Shown in pieces: positions 1 through 11,473 of a stretch of DNA of 64,000 bases (position 1 is the stretch's first letter; each line of letters begins with the position of its first letter). This DNA is from Sanderia malayensis (taxonomy: Eukaryota > Cnidaria > Scyphozoa > Semaeostomeae > Pelagiidae). The DNA lies in assembly GCA_013076295.1 (NCBI GenBank), contig RQOL01000882.1, forward strand, positions 744,001-808,000, read 5' to 3'. The position numbers and the translations under genes were made by a program. The notes beneath the pieces were generated by a model. It did no database searches and was not told the DNA's origin. It was given only the letters and a program-made list of their open reading frames with translations.

Positions 1-1187
1 TCTGTCCTCAGTCGTAAAATTGATTAATTGTTGGTCAATTTTGCGGACTTGTGACCGAAAATTGCATTTGTTTAACTCAAATTGCAAAGAATCAACTGCA
101 GGGCCTTTTTAACATACAGGGTGGTGGCCCCCGAGTCAACAACAGTGGCAACAACAACAGTTAAATTTTATCAACTTAATTTGAATTTGCAATCATGATG
201 ATTCAACGAGTCATGATGAATCATAATCATGACTCGTTGTGTGTGGAAGCTAACCCCACTGTGTTTTTTATTGGGACACCCCCAATGATTTCCCAATCAG
301 TCCAAAAAGTTTGTCCTAAAATTTTGAGAAAATAATGGGAATTTAGTCACCAGGTATATTGAAGTCGTTCCTGCCCTAAAAATTGTTTTTAAACGAGTCT
401 GGCTTCAAGAATCTCAAAAAATAACATTCAAGTTCAACTGGCTGCCTAATTTAAACTGGTATTGGCCACTAATAGTGGATTTTGAATTGTATAAGTAGTG
501 TTGTAGCTCTTGGAAAAAACGTGGACCGACTGAGAAAAATAATCTTTGGAGAAAATTTGATTACGAAAAACCACCAAAATTCATTTTGCAGCGATGTCTG
601 AGGCTCCAAATTTGTAAAATTTCCCCCTTCGGCGGCAACCATGGTGCCGCCTCAGGTAGCCAAAATTATTTTGTATTCGGAAATGCAGTACTTGAGGGCT
701 AGCTCTATGCTCTATTGGATGGCGATGGCGTAGAAAGGCTTTATTTTTCCCGTAAAAACATTTTCCTAAAGATGCCCTTTCTCATTGGTCGCTGAGAACT
801 TTCGCAATTAATGGGTGTGGTATCCGTTTAGCGCAATTTGAGCCACGGTACTTGTCAGTCGGTCCAAAGAAATGTTCATGCAAAAGTCGGTGTCAAGTAT
901 GTCAACACCCCCAAACCTTTTTAATGTGCTCCCTGACACACATGGCCAGTTTAATTCAAGGAGATTTAAAAAAATTGCGCATGCGCATCATCACGTCATT
1001 GGATTTCATTTTATCCCTCGTCGGAAAATCATTGAATTGTGCCCCTCCTATGAGTTCCCACCCACGACGCCCCTGGCTTTTATTTATCTATATGCTTATT
1101 GTTTTAGTTATGTGTTTGTGCTTACTTATGGGAAAGTCAAACTAGAACTCGAACTAATCAAGCGTTCCTATCCTTTGTATATTCCAG
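1..1187. other. Non-coding stretch upstream of the first JmjC exon
   Basis: No coding exon was found here on either strand. The last ~100 bp (about 1080-1187) closely resembles the end of intron 3 of the downstream JmjC paralogue, so at least this end is intron. The equivalent intron in the paralogue is only 138 bp, so this one is expanded or its upstream exons are lost. A perfect 14-bp inverted repeat lies at 204-239. Confidence 0.6.
204..239. repeat. Perfect 14-bp inverted repeat, 8-bp loop
   Basis: CAACGAGTCATGAT at 204-217 is followed by an 8-base spacer and its exact reverse complement at 226-239. It could form a hairpin, or be a palindromic binding site or a small element end. No function is implied by the sequence. 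Confidence 0.7.
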
Positions 1188-2292
1188 GTTAACTCTCTAC
1201 CTGGCTTCAATTTGGCTACGACAATCCTGTTCTCTCGCTTTGATTATGATAAACCCAAAAATTTCAAAGATTGCAATGCAGACACAGAGAAGTTTACCCC
1301 ACTTACTGATCTTGATGTTGATTGGCAATACCCTGGCAAGGGTTACATGACGATGGGTTACAATGAGCTAAAAGACACAAAGTCTAATTTGTACGAACTC
1401 GTAAGAAACAATGACTTGACGGCAAAAATATTTCTGGATATTTCCTTAACGAAAACCGATCCGTTTACGGGAAAGAAATTCGACGTCAAATATGTGGAGG
1501 AATTGTTTGGAATTAAACGTGGAGAGGTGATAACCAAAAGTGTGATAAAAAGGTTGACAAAGGACCAATTAAGGAAAATTGCTATCATGGAACAGCAAGA
1601 ATTCGGTTGGAACACCTATAATTATGAGCTGCATAAAATTTCTCCACGTAACATTGCGGGGCTATTGGCTTTCTTGGCGAAAGATAGTGGTGACAACATT
1701 TTGATAAAGAAGGACTCTTTTGTGGATGGCTACATGAAAAATTTGTACGGAACGAAAAAATTCGGAGAGAGGCTGTTCAGTGAATTGGCAGGGAATGATA
1801 ATGAGGCTACTCAAATAAGTAAAAATAAAATTCTTCAGAATTTTAAGTCTGCAACAAAAAGGTAAGATATAGTAAGACGTACATGGACGATAAAAAACGT
1901 AGTCATAACATTTTGAGCGTTAACCATCAGTGATTTGATCTTTTCTGTCCGTGACTTATAACTTTTGACTTTTTGACCTTTGCAGATACATTGATGACAA
2001 TTTCATTGAAAAATATGACGTGAATGCTAAATACTCAGAAAAAGAAGATCGTGGCGATGCATACATCGTGGTAAAGAAGAATTTGCCGAAAGAGAAGAAT
2101 GAAGCCTTCTATTCTGAGCTTTCGAAATTCTTGCCGGGATCGGAGGAAGAAGATAATGGACAAGGTGGAGAACAGGAAGATCAAGATGAAGAAGATCCAG
2201 ATGAGACTGGAAGAGATTACGAAGATGACGAAGTCCAAGATGAAGACGATGAAAATAAACCCACCAGATCAGGCTCCAAAGATGAACTTTAA
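1188..2292 (+). CDS. ER-lumenal JmjC protein, paralogue 1 (3' exons only)
   Basis: Two exons are visible, 1188-1861 and 1986-2292. They encode the C-terminal 327 residues of a protein very similar to the complete paralogue at 2860-5582. The first exon starts after CAG with the same residues (VNS.PGFNLA) that follow the second iron-binding histidine in the paralogue, so it covers the last JmjC strands. A helical domain, an acidic tail rich in E/D and a terminal KDEL follow; KDEL is the ER-retrieval signal. The signal peptide and the HxD/H iron-site exons are not in the window. They lie before position 1 or are missing, so this copy may be a complete gene cut by the window edge or a truncated duplicate. 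The reading frame is open with good splice sites, which argues against an old pseudogene. Substrate unknown. Confidence 0.85.
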
Positions 2293-2859
2293 AGCTCTTC
2301 TAATTTTAACGAATCTATAACTGCAATTCTTCGATCCATCGCTTTTAAATATCAAACGTTTTTTTGCAATTACTTTTTAACACCCCTCTTAAGCGTCCCC
2401 TTTTCTAACATTTATTGAAGTTGTATGTATGTATCCTGGAGTGGACTCTCGAAGCATTGCAGTAATAGAATTTCAGCTGGTTTTGTTGTTTAGCTGATAA
2501 GAATTTTCGTTTATTTAATTTATTTGTCTTTCATGCAGAACATCGCTAGTATATTTTTCAATTTCCTACGCTTTTCATGCTTGAATTAAATTATCTTAAT
2601 AACGACATATTCATTTGTTTTTATGAATTTTTCTTATGATCAACTCATATTAAAATTCTACTCTTGGATAAGTCCTCGTCTCATCTCCCCTCTCCTACCC
2701 CCCTCCCGCAATCCTCAAAGTTTTGCAGGGATAATATAATAACGACAACAACATTTGAGCCAAAGCGACACAGGAAGAGTTTCCATGTGAAATTTTTCAA
2801 AGGCTGGTTTCATACGAAGAGGAAAGTATAGTTCTTGACTTGTTTCTTCAGTTTCCACG
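2293..2859. other. Intergenic spacer between JmjC paralogues
   Basis: This is AT-rich 3' flank of copy 1 and 5' flank of copy 2. There is no reading frame of note. It must contain the promoter of the second copy, but I see no clear TATA box. Confidence 0.5.
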
Positions 2860-5582
2860 ATGAAAGGACAGACTACGCTAACCTTGGCAGCGATTTTAAT
2901 CTCGTATGTATTACATCTTGTTGCTTTTAAGTTGCTCTTATAAATTTTTAGGCCTTCGCAAAACTTTACATAGCGAAAAACAGGAAGTATTTCATTTGAT
3001 GTTCCAAGCTTTTTCCAAGTTCAGGCAAAAGTCTCATCTTATCATTAAATCAAGTTTTTCTCCAATGATAATCTGGTTATTATTTAATTCCTTAATTATT
3101 CTTCTATTCCTTGCAATAAAATTTGTTTTACAGCTTCGTCTCCGCCACCATTGATCCGAAACTTCTGCCTGGCCATCTGAAGCCATTTGGGGCACACATG
3201 AGCCCAGAACCAGTTGAAGAGAGTGAAGAAATTCCCGATGCAAAAACATTCTTCAATGAATATGTACTTCCATCCAAGCCAATTGTGTTCCGAGGTGCTG
3301 CCAAGAAGTTCAAAGCCTACTCTCATTGGACAGAGGACTACCTTATTAAAAAATATGGTGATCTTGAAATCAGACTTGAAAATAAGTTAGAAAAAGAAGG
3401 CTACACTCCTCAAGGTGCAAAAGGTAATTTAAAAAGATTTTTGTTACTTCTCCATTCCAAAATGTGCATTTTTTGCCCGCTTTCACTGCTAAGTTGCTAT
3501 TGTACAGTAGCAACCTGCATATAAGAACCAATGGATAAAGAACCCTTCAAACTGATATTTCTGCTCAAAATAATAGAAGAAACAATGGCCCAAGTCACTT
3601 GATAATTAGAGAGATTAGTCCATTCCTTGAGCTGACTGAGTTATCTGTTTTGTCAAGCGTAATATATATCTGATTATCATCAAATTTCAGGCATCGGACG
3701 TGACACAATCAGTGAGTTTATCAAGACATATCACAAGGAGCCAAAATACATTGTCTCTGAGCTGCCCAGTCCAATGTACCAGGACATGATGGCTCTTCCG
3801 TGCATGTCGTGTGGTCCAGTGAAGAAACGATTAGTTGAGGTTGACCTTTGGATGAGTAGTGGCTCAAGCCAAAGCATTCTACACAAAGATGCATTCAACA
3901 CAATGAACTGTCTGATTAATGGCACAAAAGAATGGAAACTTGTGCCATATAAGTTGGAGCAAGATTTGTACAAGGCATATGAAGAGGGTTCACCTCATGG
4001 TGGCTACTCAAGGATCAATGTTCGAAGTGTTGATATGGAGAAATACCCGAAGATAGCCACATTGCCATACTACAATGTCACAGTTCACGGAGGCGATTGC
4101 TTGTTTCTTCCCAAAAGCTGTTATCATCAAGTAGAAAAATCCACTGTTTATTTATCTACTTTCATTTATTTATCTGTTTATTATTTATTTACATGCTTGT
4201 GCTTACTTACAGAGAAGTCAAACAAGAACTCAAGCTAATTAAGCGTTCCTATCCTTTGTATATTTCAGGTTAACTCTCAACCTGGGTTCAATTTGGCTGT
4301 GACAATCCTGTTCTCTCGCTTTGATTATGATAAACCCAAAAATTTTAAAGATTGCAATGCAGACACAGAGAAGTTTACCCCACTTGCTGATCTTGATGTC
4401 GATTGGCAATACCCTGGCAAGGGCTACATGACGATGGGTTATGGTGAGCTATTTATCACAAAGTCTAATCTTTATCAAGACACTCGACGTGGCAAGTTGA
4501 CAGCAAAGAAATTTTTGGAGAATTCAGCAACCACAACTGATCCGTTCACAGGCAAGAAACTCGACATAAGATACGTCGAGAAAGTTTTTGGAATTAAAAA
4601 AGGTGAAGCGATAACCAAAGATTTGATTAAGAGGCTCACAAAAAAGCAATTGAGAAAGATTGGCGTCATGCAACATGAGGTATTTACTTCCAATACCTAT
4701 GATTATGAGCTGTATAAAATTTCTCCGCATGACATTGCGAGGCTATTAGCTGTCTTGGCGAAGGATAGTGGTGACAACATTGTGATAAAGAAGGATGCTT
4801 TCTTGGATGGCTACATGAAGAGTTTGTACGGAACAAAAGGTTTTGGAGAGAGGCTGTTCAGTTCGTTGGCAGGGGATGATAACAAGGCCACCGAAGTTAA
4901 TAAGAAAGTTATTTTGAAGAATTTCGAGTCAGCAACTAAAAGGTAAGATGGAGTATTGAATATAGTACACACAAGGCTATAATCTAAGCAGTTGATAGTT
5001 CATAGATGCACACGCATGCTTGCTCTATCTTTACAAGGTATGGGTTTCTAAGGCTGGGCAAACATGGAGTATTGAATATGGCAAACACAATGCTATAATC
5101 TTTATACTTGCTTGTTTGCCAAGTTGAACTCCTGGAAACAGAATTTTGATCATGGAGTTTTTATTTTTTGAACTTTTAATTTGTTAAAGTTCTGTTTTCT
5201 GTCATATTATTTGTGCTTCTGACCTTGATGTGACATCTTGGTTGCTTTCAGATACATTGGTGACGACTCTATCGAAACCTATGATGTTAATGCAAAACAC
5301 CCCGAGAAGGAAGATCGTGGTGAAGCATACATATTTGTCAAGAAGAGTTTACCAAAGGAGAAGAATGAAGCCTTCTTCACCGAGCTTTCACAATTGTTGC
5401 CGGAGTTCGAAGGGGGTGACATAAGGGAAGGCCAAGGAGAGGAAGAAGAGGAAGATCAAGATGAAGAAGATCCAGATGCAATTGCTGAGACTGGAAGAGA
5501 TTATGAAGAGGAAGGTGAAGGTGACAGAGATGAAGATGATGAAGACAAACCCACCAAATCAAACTCCAAAGATGAACTTTAA
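2860..5582 (+). CDS. ER-lumenal JmjC-domain Fe(II)/2-oxoglutarate oxygenase
   Basis: Five exons (2860-2903, 3134-3423, 3691-4130, 4269-4942, 5252-5582) join in frame to 592 residues. The start MKGQTTLTLAAILIS...VSA is a signal peptide, split by intron 1. A JmjC domain follows, with the iron ligands visible as HKD (H176, D178) and a second histidine in SCYHQ (H257); the K/W motif GTKEWKL fits the fold. Residues ~280-500 form a helical region without a clear family name. The tail is very acidic and ends SKDEL, so the protein should reside in the ER lumen. By family it should hydroxylate a protein side chain of a secretory client; histone demethylation is unlikely there. A tandem paralogue lies directly upstream. 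Intron 4 (4954-5102) carries a copy of a 116-bp dispersed repeat. Exact orthology within the JmjC family is not certain. Confidence 0.9.
4954..5102. repeat. 116-bp dispersed repeat, just over one copy (intron 4 of the JmjC gene)
   Basis: TTGAATATAG...GGCTATAATCTAAGCAG...TGCTTGCTCTATCTTTACAAGG matches the tandem 116-bp units at 17905-18395 in the engulfment-receptor gene nearly base for base, same orientation. Confidence 0.85.
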
Positions 5583-6208
5583 GACTCCCTCTTTTGCTAA
5601 TACAAGTGTTGTAGTTGCTAATGCTGGAAATTTTCACACTGGGTGTTTCTTGCAAAGTCCCTTAACGCCCCCTTTTTAAACACCTTTTTTTATTATTTCG
5701 TTTGAGTTTGTAATTTTTGTAAAACATCTTTGAATGAACTGCCAAAGTAGAGCGTTGGTGGAATATGAAATTGCTTTTTCGTCTTTTAGTTAATAGGAAT
5801 TTGCTATTTTGTTATTTTTGTTTTGTTATTTTGTGCACCCGCTTCAGCCAGTTTAGCTTATTTTAATCAACTATATTTATGCTGTGATGTATTTTTTGAA
5901 GTACGGACAATGGTTGCATGGAATGCCCATTATAATTTTATGAGATAAAATTGCGTGTTTTTTTTAACCTCCAAATTTCAGAGGCGCAGTCTCGTTGTGA
6001 AAGCTGTGGTCTGTATTTGATGTGCAAGAATGAAATGGTCTTGAAAATGTCCTCATCCCCTTGAAAAGGGGGACAATATTACGTCACAATTTAGATGTTG
6101 ATAGAGGCTACGATCTAGCGTATCTACGAACGAGCGAATTTGAACCACGTGGTTGAATTCAAAAATTTTATCTTTGCATGCAACTTTTTTCCTTAAATCT
6201 TCTTAAAA
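5583..6208. other. Intergenic spacer, JmjC 3' flank to SRA gene 5' flank
   Basis: AT-rich, without exons I can support. It must include the 3' UTR of the JmjC gene and the promoter and 5' UTR of the SRA gene. Confidence 0.5.
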
Positions 6209-9200
6209 ATGGACACCATCAGCCCGTACGAAAAACAACGACAGCTAAACATCGAAAAGAACAGACAAATGTTGGAAGAACTTGGTTTATTCAAGCCAGT
6301 AAGCGAAATTTTCTGTATTTAATATTGAATTTTGTTTCTCTGCAGTGAATTAATTGCTTAGGCCCTATTGCAACTCCGAAATCTATCAATTTTAACTCTA
6401 AACTGAAGGCATTTTTATTCAAGTTTATTCGTTATTTACAAATATTTTTGAGATTTATTCATCTTCACGAAGTTTTATCATTGTATTTTAACATATAATT
6501 AACATCAAGGTATATTTTGTTTTTAAAGTGGATAGGGACGAGACAACCGGGAAACGCCCACTTTTGCCCAACAATGGCCTCTGTGCTTATAGACTCTGTG
6601 CTCTTACTCCACATGTAGAATAGAATTTTGTAAATCGAATCGTTCACAAACCACAAACTTTCATTTAGTTTCATGCCATGTCAAGCTTCTTCTTGAAAAC
6701 CAGGCATTTTTGACTTGACACAAACGCCGTTATTGGCCTCGATATCGATGAAAATATTTGAATAGACCAATCGGCACGGCGTATGGTGGAGCGAAGGAAC
6801 AAGCCATATATAGGTTACTGCGCAGGAACATGCATGACGTAATACTGACATAATCGTAATATTTCAGCAATAGTAGATATTATTGCTGAATTATTGCGAT
6901 AATTTTACTAATAACTATGTCAATGATAAGAATTGGTTTCAGTTTTCAGCTTTGCCACCCACAAAGTCAAAAAAGCTGAGTACGAAACCAGGAAAAAAGA
7001 GGAAAAGGGAGTCAATTGAGGTCAAAGATGAAAATGAGAAGAATTGGGAAAACAGCGAACTCTTTAAACAAGCCAATCGAAAAGACCATGTAATTACAAG
7101 GAGATCTCTTAGAGTTAGAGGAATTGTAAGTATTGACCTTTGCTACTTTGACCTTTGCTACTTTGAACCTTTGTTACTTTGACCTTTGCTACTTTGACCA
7201 TTGCTACTTTGAACCTTTGTTACCTTGACCTTTGCTACTTTGACCATTGCTACTTCGAACCTTTGTTACCTTGACCTTTGCTACTTTGACCATTGCTACT
7301 TTGAACCTTTGTTACCTTGACCATTGCTACTTTGAACCTTTGTTACCTTGACCTTTACTACTTTGACCTTTGCTACTTTGAACCTTTGTTATCTTGACCT
7401 TTGCTACTTTGACCTTGGTTTAATTTATTTCTGATTTTCTTCAGACTCCTGAATACACTTCAAAATGTCTCCCAGAAATCATTGATGATGATTACGTAAT
7501 TCAAAAGCCTGTCAACCTATCAAAAAGAGAGAATTCGTTTGGCTCGATTCCAGGTCTGAGTTTTGTTATGACGCTCAACCAAATATTGCGTCATCAACAT
7601 TATGACGCCATGCTCTTTATATAGTTACACGTGGATGCTTCGTCAATTTTGTCAGTTGCATGCTAGGATTAGCTGTCTCTCCTCGGAGTTTATTTTCTAA
7701 ATGAATTTTACCGATTTTATATATGTGGTTGACAGGTATAGAAGTCGGAACAACTTGGTCCACGAGGGTAGAATGTAGTCGCGATGGAGTACACGGTACG
7801 TAAGATTTGAAGGAAGAGGTTGTGCGTTCAGCTTTCGACTTTATAAACAACTATCGCTTTCCTTATTTCTAAGCTAATTTATTTTATCTCCATACACCCC
7901 CCAACCACATCCCCTTTCGACAGGCCTGTTTTTTCTCAACCCCCTTCTCAACCCTTCTCGACCCTACGCCTTTCCCAACCCTACCCCTTTCTGAATCCCA
8001 TCCTTCTCCAAACCCTACGCCTTTCTCAACCCAACACCTTTCCCAACCCTACGTTTTCCTCAACCCTACCCCTTTCTGAATCCTACCCATCTCCCAACCC
8101 TACCCCTTTTTCGACCCCACCCTTTTTTCAACCGGACCCCTTTCTTAACCAAAATCCACAAATTTCAATCGTTATTTACAGGCCTACAGTAGCAGGTATC
8201 CATGGCAGCGAGACGGAAGGCTGCTACTCTCTCGCTTTATCTGGTGGCTATGAGGATGACATTGATTTGGGCGATAGATTCACATACACCGGTGAAGGTA
8301 AGGTTTAGACTCACTACATTGCGTCCCTGTGTCTCGCTCGTTTTTGCTCGCTCCTTTGAGGGACTTGTGGAGGTAAGGTCGACTTGACAATTCCATTTAG
8401 TTTGAAACCATTTTAAGGGAAGCTTCCAAGGCCCGATGCGCTATGAAGATCTCTGGCCACACCCTTGCCGGGTTTTTTTGACCCCACCCCTTTTAAGGGC
8501 GTCGTCTCTTCCACAGAGCTCGAATCTTTGTCGCTTGTTACTGTTTACGTTAAATTGTTTACTATAGGATAGGATATATGTCAACGGATTTCGGTGAAAA
8601 TAAAAATTCTGTTTTCATTTTGAAGGTGGCCGAGATTTGAAAGGAACGAAGGCTAATCCAAAGGTTTGTTTATTAATTGTTTGTTAATTGTTTGTTAATT
8701 GTTTATTAATTGTTTGTTAAATATTTGTCACAGCACTTGGATTTTGGGGCTCTCGTCGGCTGTCCGCGCATATTTATATTGTGCACCGCTTCATTACCGC
8801 TGTCCAAAAGACGATGGAAATTTAATAGAAAACTAAATATGTTCATTTGAAAAGTGTTTATTTGGGGTCATCGTTTTTTAAACAAACCGATGGCGGCAAA
8901 CCTGAATGAAAACTTTCTCACAGCTCGACGGAATTTTAGCCGCCATGACAGATATTTTGTAGCGTTTTGTTACGCTTCTATTGTTTTCCATGCGCGCTGA
9001 TTGGTCAGTTGATGAAAAGTAAAACAATAGCTGGATGCTCGTAACATTTTGTCTCCCTCCTTCTAGTTCATCTTATTTATTAATGCTTTCGAGAATTTTC
9101 TACTCGGATTTCGAATGTCGAACTCTGATTTCGAACTCGGATTTCGAATTTTCAACTCGGAATTCGAACTCGGATTTCTTTTTTAGATGCTTTTGTTTTG

Positions 9201-11147
9201 CTTCCACAGAATCTGCGCACAGCTCCTCAGTCGAAGAACCAAACTTTGACAAAAGGTTAGTCTTGTAATTTTTCGTACATTTATATTTCTAATTAACACG
9301 TTTCATTGTTTAACATTGTCAACTGGAATTTTCCCCCAGGTAATCTTGCTTTGAGCCAAAACGTCAAGAACAGAAGACCTGTCAGGGTGATACGAGGTTA
9401 CAAGCTAAACAGCGAGTATGCACCAGAAGAAGGTTATCGATATGATGGTGAGTTTTGCCCATGCTGTTTTTGATTTATGTTCATTGAAACATCCTTTCTC
9501 CAATAAGGATGCCCTGTGGAGAAACATTAAAATCGAAAATTAAATAACAGAGCTTTCACAGTATGGGAGCCAATGAGATATCCGCGTGCGATCTGGATCC
9601 ATTAAAAATTGAACCATTACTCCTAGAGAGCTGGGAATTGTCTCAACGTGATCATTAGGACCTATTTAGTATAATTCGACTCCTTGTGAGTCATTTTTCA
9701 GTCTATTTCAAAATATTTGTTCAGTACTTACTTCATGTATGATATAAAGTTTAAATAGCTATCCGCGGGCCATCTGGGTCAACTAAAATTTGAGCCATTA
9801 CTACTAGAGGGCTGGGAATTGTCTCAACGTGATCAGTAGGACCTATTTAGTATAATTCGACTCCTTGTGAGTCATTTTCAGTCTATTTCAAAATTTGATT
9901 TGTTCAGTACTTACTTCATGTATGATAGAAAGTTTAAATAGCTATCCGCGGGCCATCTGGGTCAACTAAAATTTGAGCCATTACTACTAGAGGGCTGGGA
10001 ATTGTCTCAACGTGATCAGTAGGACCTATTTAGTATAATTCGACTCCTTGTGAGTCATTTTCAGTCTATTTCAAAATTTGATTTGTTCAGTACTTACTTC
10101 ATGTATGATAGAAAGTTTAAATAGCTATCCGCGGGCCATCTGGGTCAACTAAAATTTGAGCCATTACTACTAGAGGGCTGGGAATTGTCTCAACGTGATC
10201 AGTAGGACCTATTTAGTATAATTCGACTCCTTGTGAGTCATTTTCAGTCTATTTCAAAATTTGATTTGTTCAGTACTTACTTCATGTATGATAGAAAGTT
10301 TAAATAGCTATCCGCGGGCCATCTGGGTCAACTAAAATTTGAGCCATTACTACTAGAGGGCTGGGAATTGTCTCAACGTGATCAGTAGGACCTATTTAGT
10401 ATAATTCGACTCCTTGTGAGTCATTTTCAGTCTATTTCAAAATTTGATTTGTTCAGTACTTACTTCATGTATGATAGAAAGTTTAAATAGCTATCCGCGG
10501 GCCATCTGGGTCAACTAAAATTTGAATCATTACTACTAGAGGGCTGGGAATTGTCTCAACGTGATCAGTAGGACCTATTTAGTATAATTCGACTCCTTGT
10601 GAGTCATTTTCAGTCTATTTCAAAATTTGATTTGTTCAGTACTTACTTCATGTATGATAGAAAGTTTAAATAGCTATCCGCGGGCCATCTGGGTCAACTA
10701 AAATTTGAGCCATTACTACTAGAGGGCTGGGAATTGTCTCAACGTGATCAGTAGGACCTATTTAGTATAATTCGACTCCTTGTGAGTCATTTTTCAGTCT
10801 ATTTCAAAATTTGATATTTTCAGCAGCCACTTCATGAGTGATAGAAAGTTTAAATAGCTATCCGCGGAGAAAATCTGGGTCTTTGAACCATTACTCCTAG
10901 AGAGCTGGGAATTGTCTCAACGTGATCATTAGGACCTATTTAGAAAAATTCGACTCCTTGTGAGTCATGCAATAGTCTGAGATGAAAAGTCCCATATATG
11001 TTTTCCAATTATTTTTTTTATACTGTATTTTTATTATTAGGTTTATATACGGTGGAAAAGTATTGGGAAGATAAAGGCCTAAGTGGATTCTTGGTATTCA
11101 AGTTTATTCTTAAAAGATGTCCCTGCCAAGAAGAATTTACTGCATAA
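6209..11147 (+). CDS. Stand-alone SRA-YDG (modified-cytosine reader) protein
   Basis: Nine small exons (6209-6298, 6943-7125, 7445-7553, 7736-7799, 8182-8297, 8626-8663, 9210-9255, 9340-9447, 11041-11147) close in frame to 286 residues. Residues 1-30 are a charged helix ([20 protein letters not shown]) like the N-terminus of WDR76/Cmr1-type nuclear proteins. Residues ~30-125 are basic and include GKKRKRES (likely nuclear localisation) and RRSLRVRG. From ~128 the SRA domain follows: [50 protein letters not shown], and a C-terminal LYTVEKYW...FLVFKF. The base-pocket residues of UHRF1 (Tyr and Asp of the YSL..GGYEDD region, TYTG) are present. The finger after GGRDL reads KGTK rather than the GNKR seen in UHRF1, so hemimethyl-CpG selectivity may differ. 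No RING, PHD, Tudor or SET domain is encoded. The 64-nt exon uses the GTAAGA donor at 7800. Confidence 0.9.
6804..6842. repeat. Single diverged piece of the 143-bp satellite family
   Basis: CATATATAGGTTACTGCGCAGGA followed by ATGACG closely matches the core of the 143-bp units at 34795-37400. It lies in intron 1 of the SRA gene, far from the array. Confidence 0.55.
7128..7425. repeat. 15/16-bp minisatellite (intron 2 of SRA gene)
   Basis: Variants of CCTTTGCTACTTTGA and CCTTTGTTACCTTGA alternate right after the GTAAGT donor. The same unit recurs in introns of the engulfment-receptor and collagen-like genes. Confidence 0.9.
7905..8150. repeat. Degenerate CAACCCTACCCCTTTCT repeat (intron 4 of SRA gene)
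   Basis: About a dozen irregular copies of a pyrimidine-rich unit of roughly 17-20 bp containing CCCTA. The G-rich complement resembles degenerate telomeric sequence. Confidence 0.7.
9560..10985. repeat. 183-bp tandem repeat, about 8 copies (intron 8 of SRA gene)
   Basis: The phrase GCTATCCGCGGGCCATCTGG recurs at 9758, 9941 and 10124 and onward with a period of 183 bp. Inner copies are nearly identical, while the first and last copies are diverged, as expected for unequal exchange. No splice-competent exon lies within the unit. Confidence 0.95.
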
Positions 11148-11473
11148 ATGGTTTTGTGTTTGGGAATTTTCTTCTTATTTTCACAATTAGTTTGAAATAC
11201 TTTCTATACTTTTTGTTCATTTTATCATTTCGCTATTTTAATGTAAATTTTTACAAGTTGTTAGAATTTTAGTTTATTTCGTATTTTCATTAATGCTATA
11301 TTTATTTGCCATGATCAGTTTTATATATGACGTCATGGCTGATTTTATCAGAACGAGTCATTTCCATAAGGGCCTCAGCGGGGGTGTCAGCTTTCTTTTG
11401 CAATAATATTTTCTGGAAATTTTCCTGTTTTAAAGATATGTCTTGACAATTCCGGACACTCGACCTGAAAATC
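11148..11473. other. Intergenic spacer, SRA gene to engulfment receptor
   Basis: 326 bp, AT-rich. It holds the 3' end of the SRA transcript and the start region of the next gene. No TATA box is recognised. Confidence 0.5.

Noticed and set aside
7736..7795. Splice donor GGTACG at 7796 for SRA exon 4
   Set aside because: It would put a stop codon in the next exon; the stronger GTAAGA donor at 7800 keeps the conserved GVHG..VAGIHG frame.
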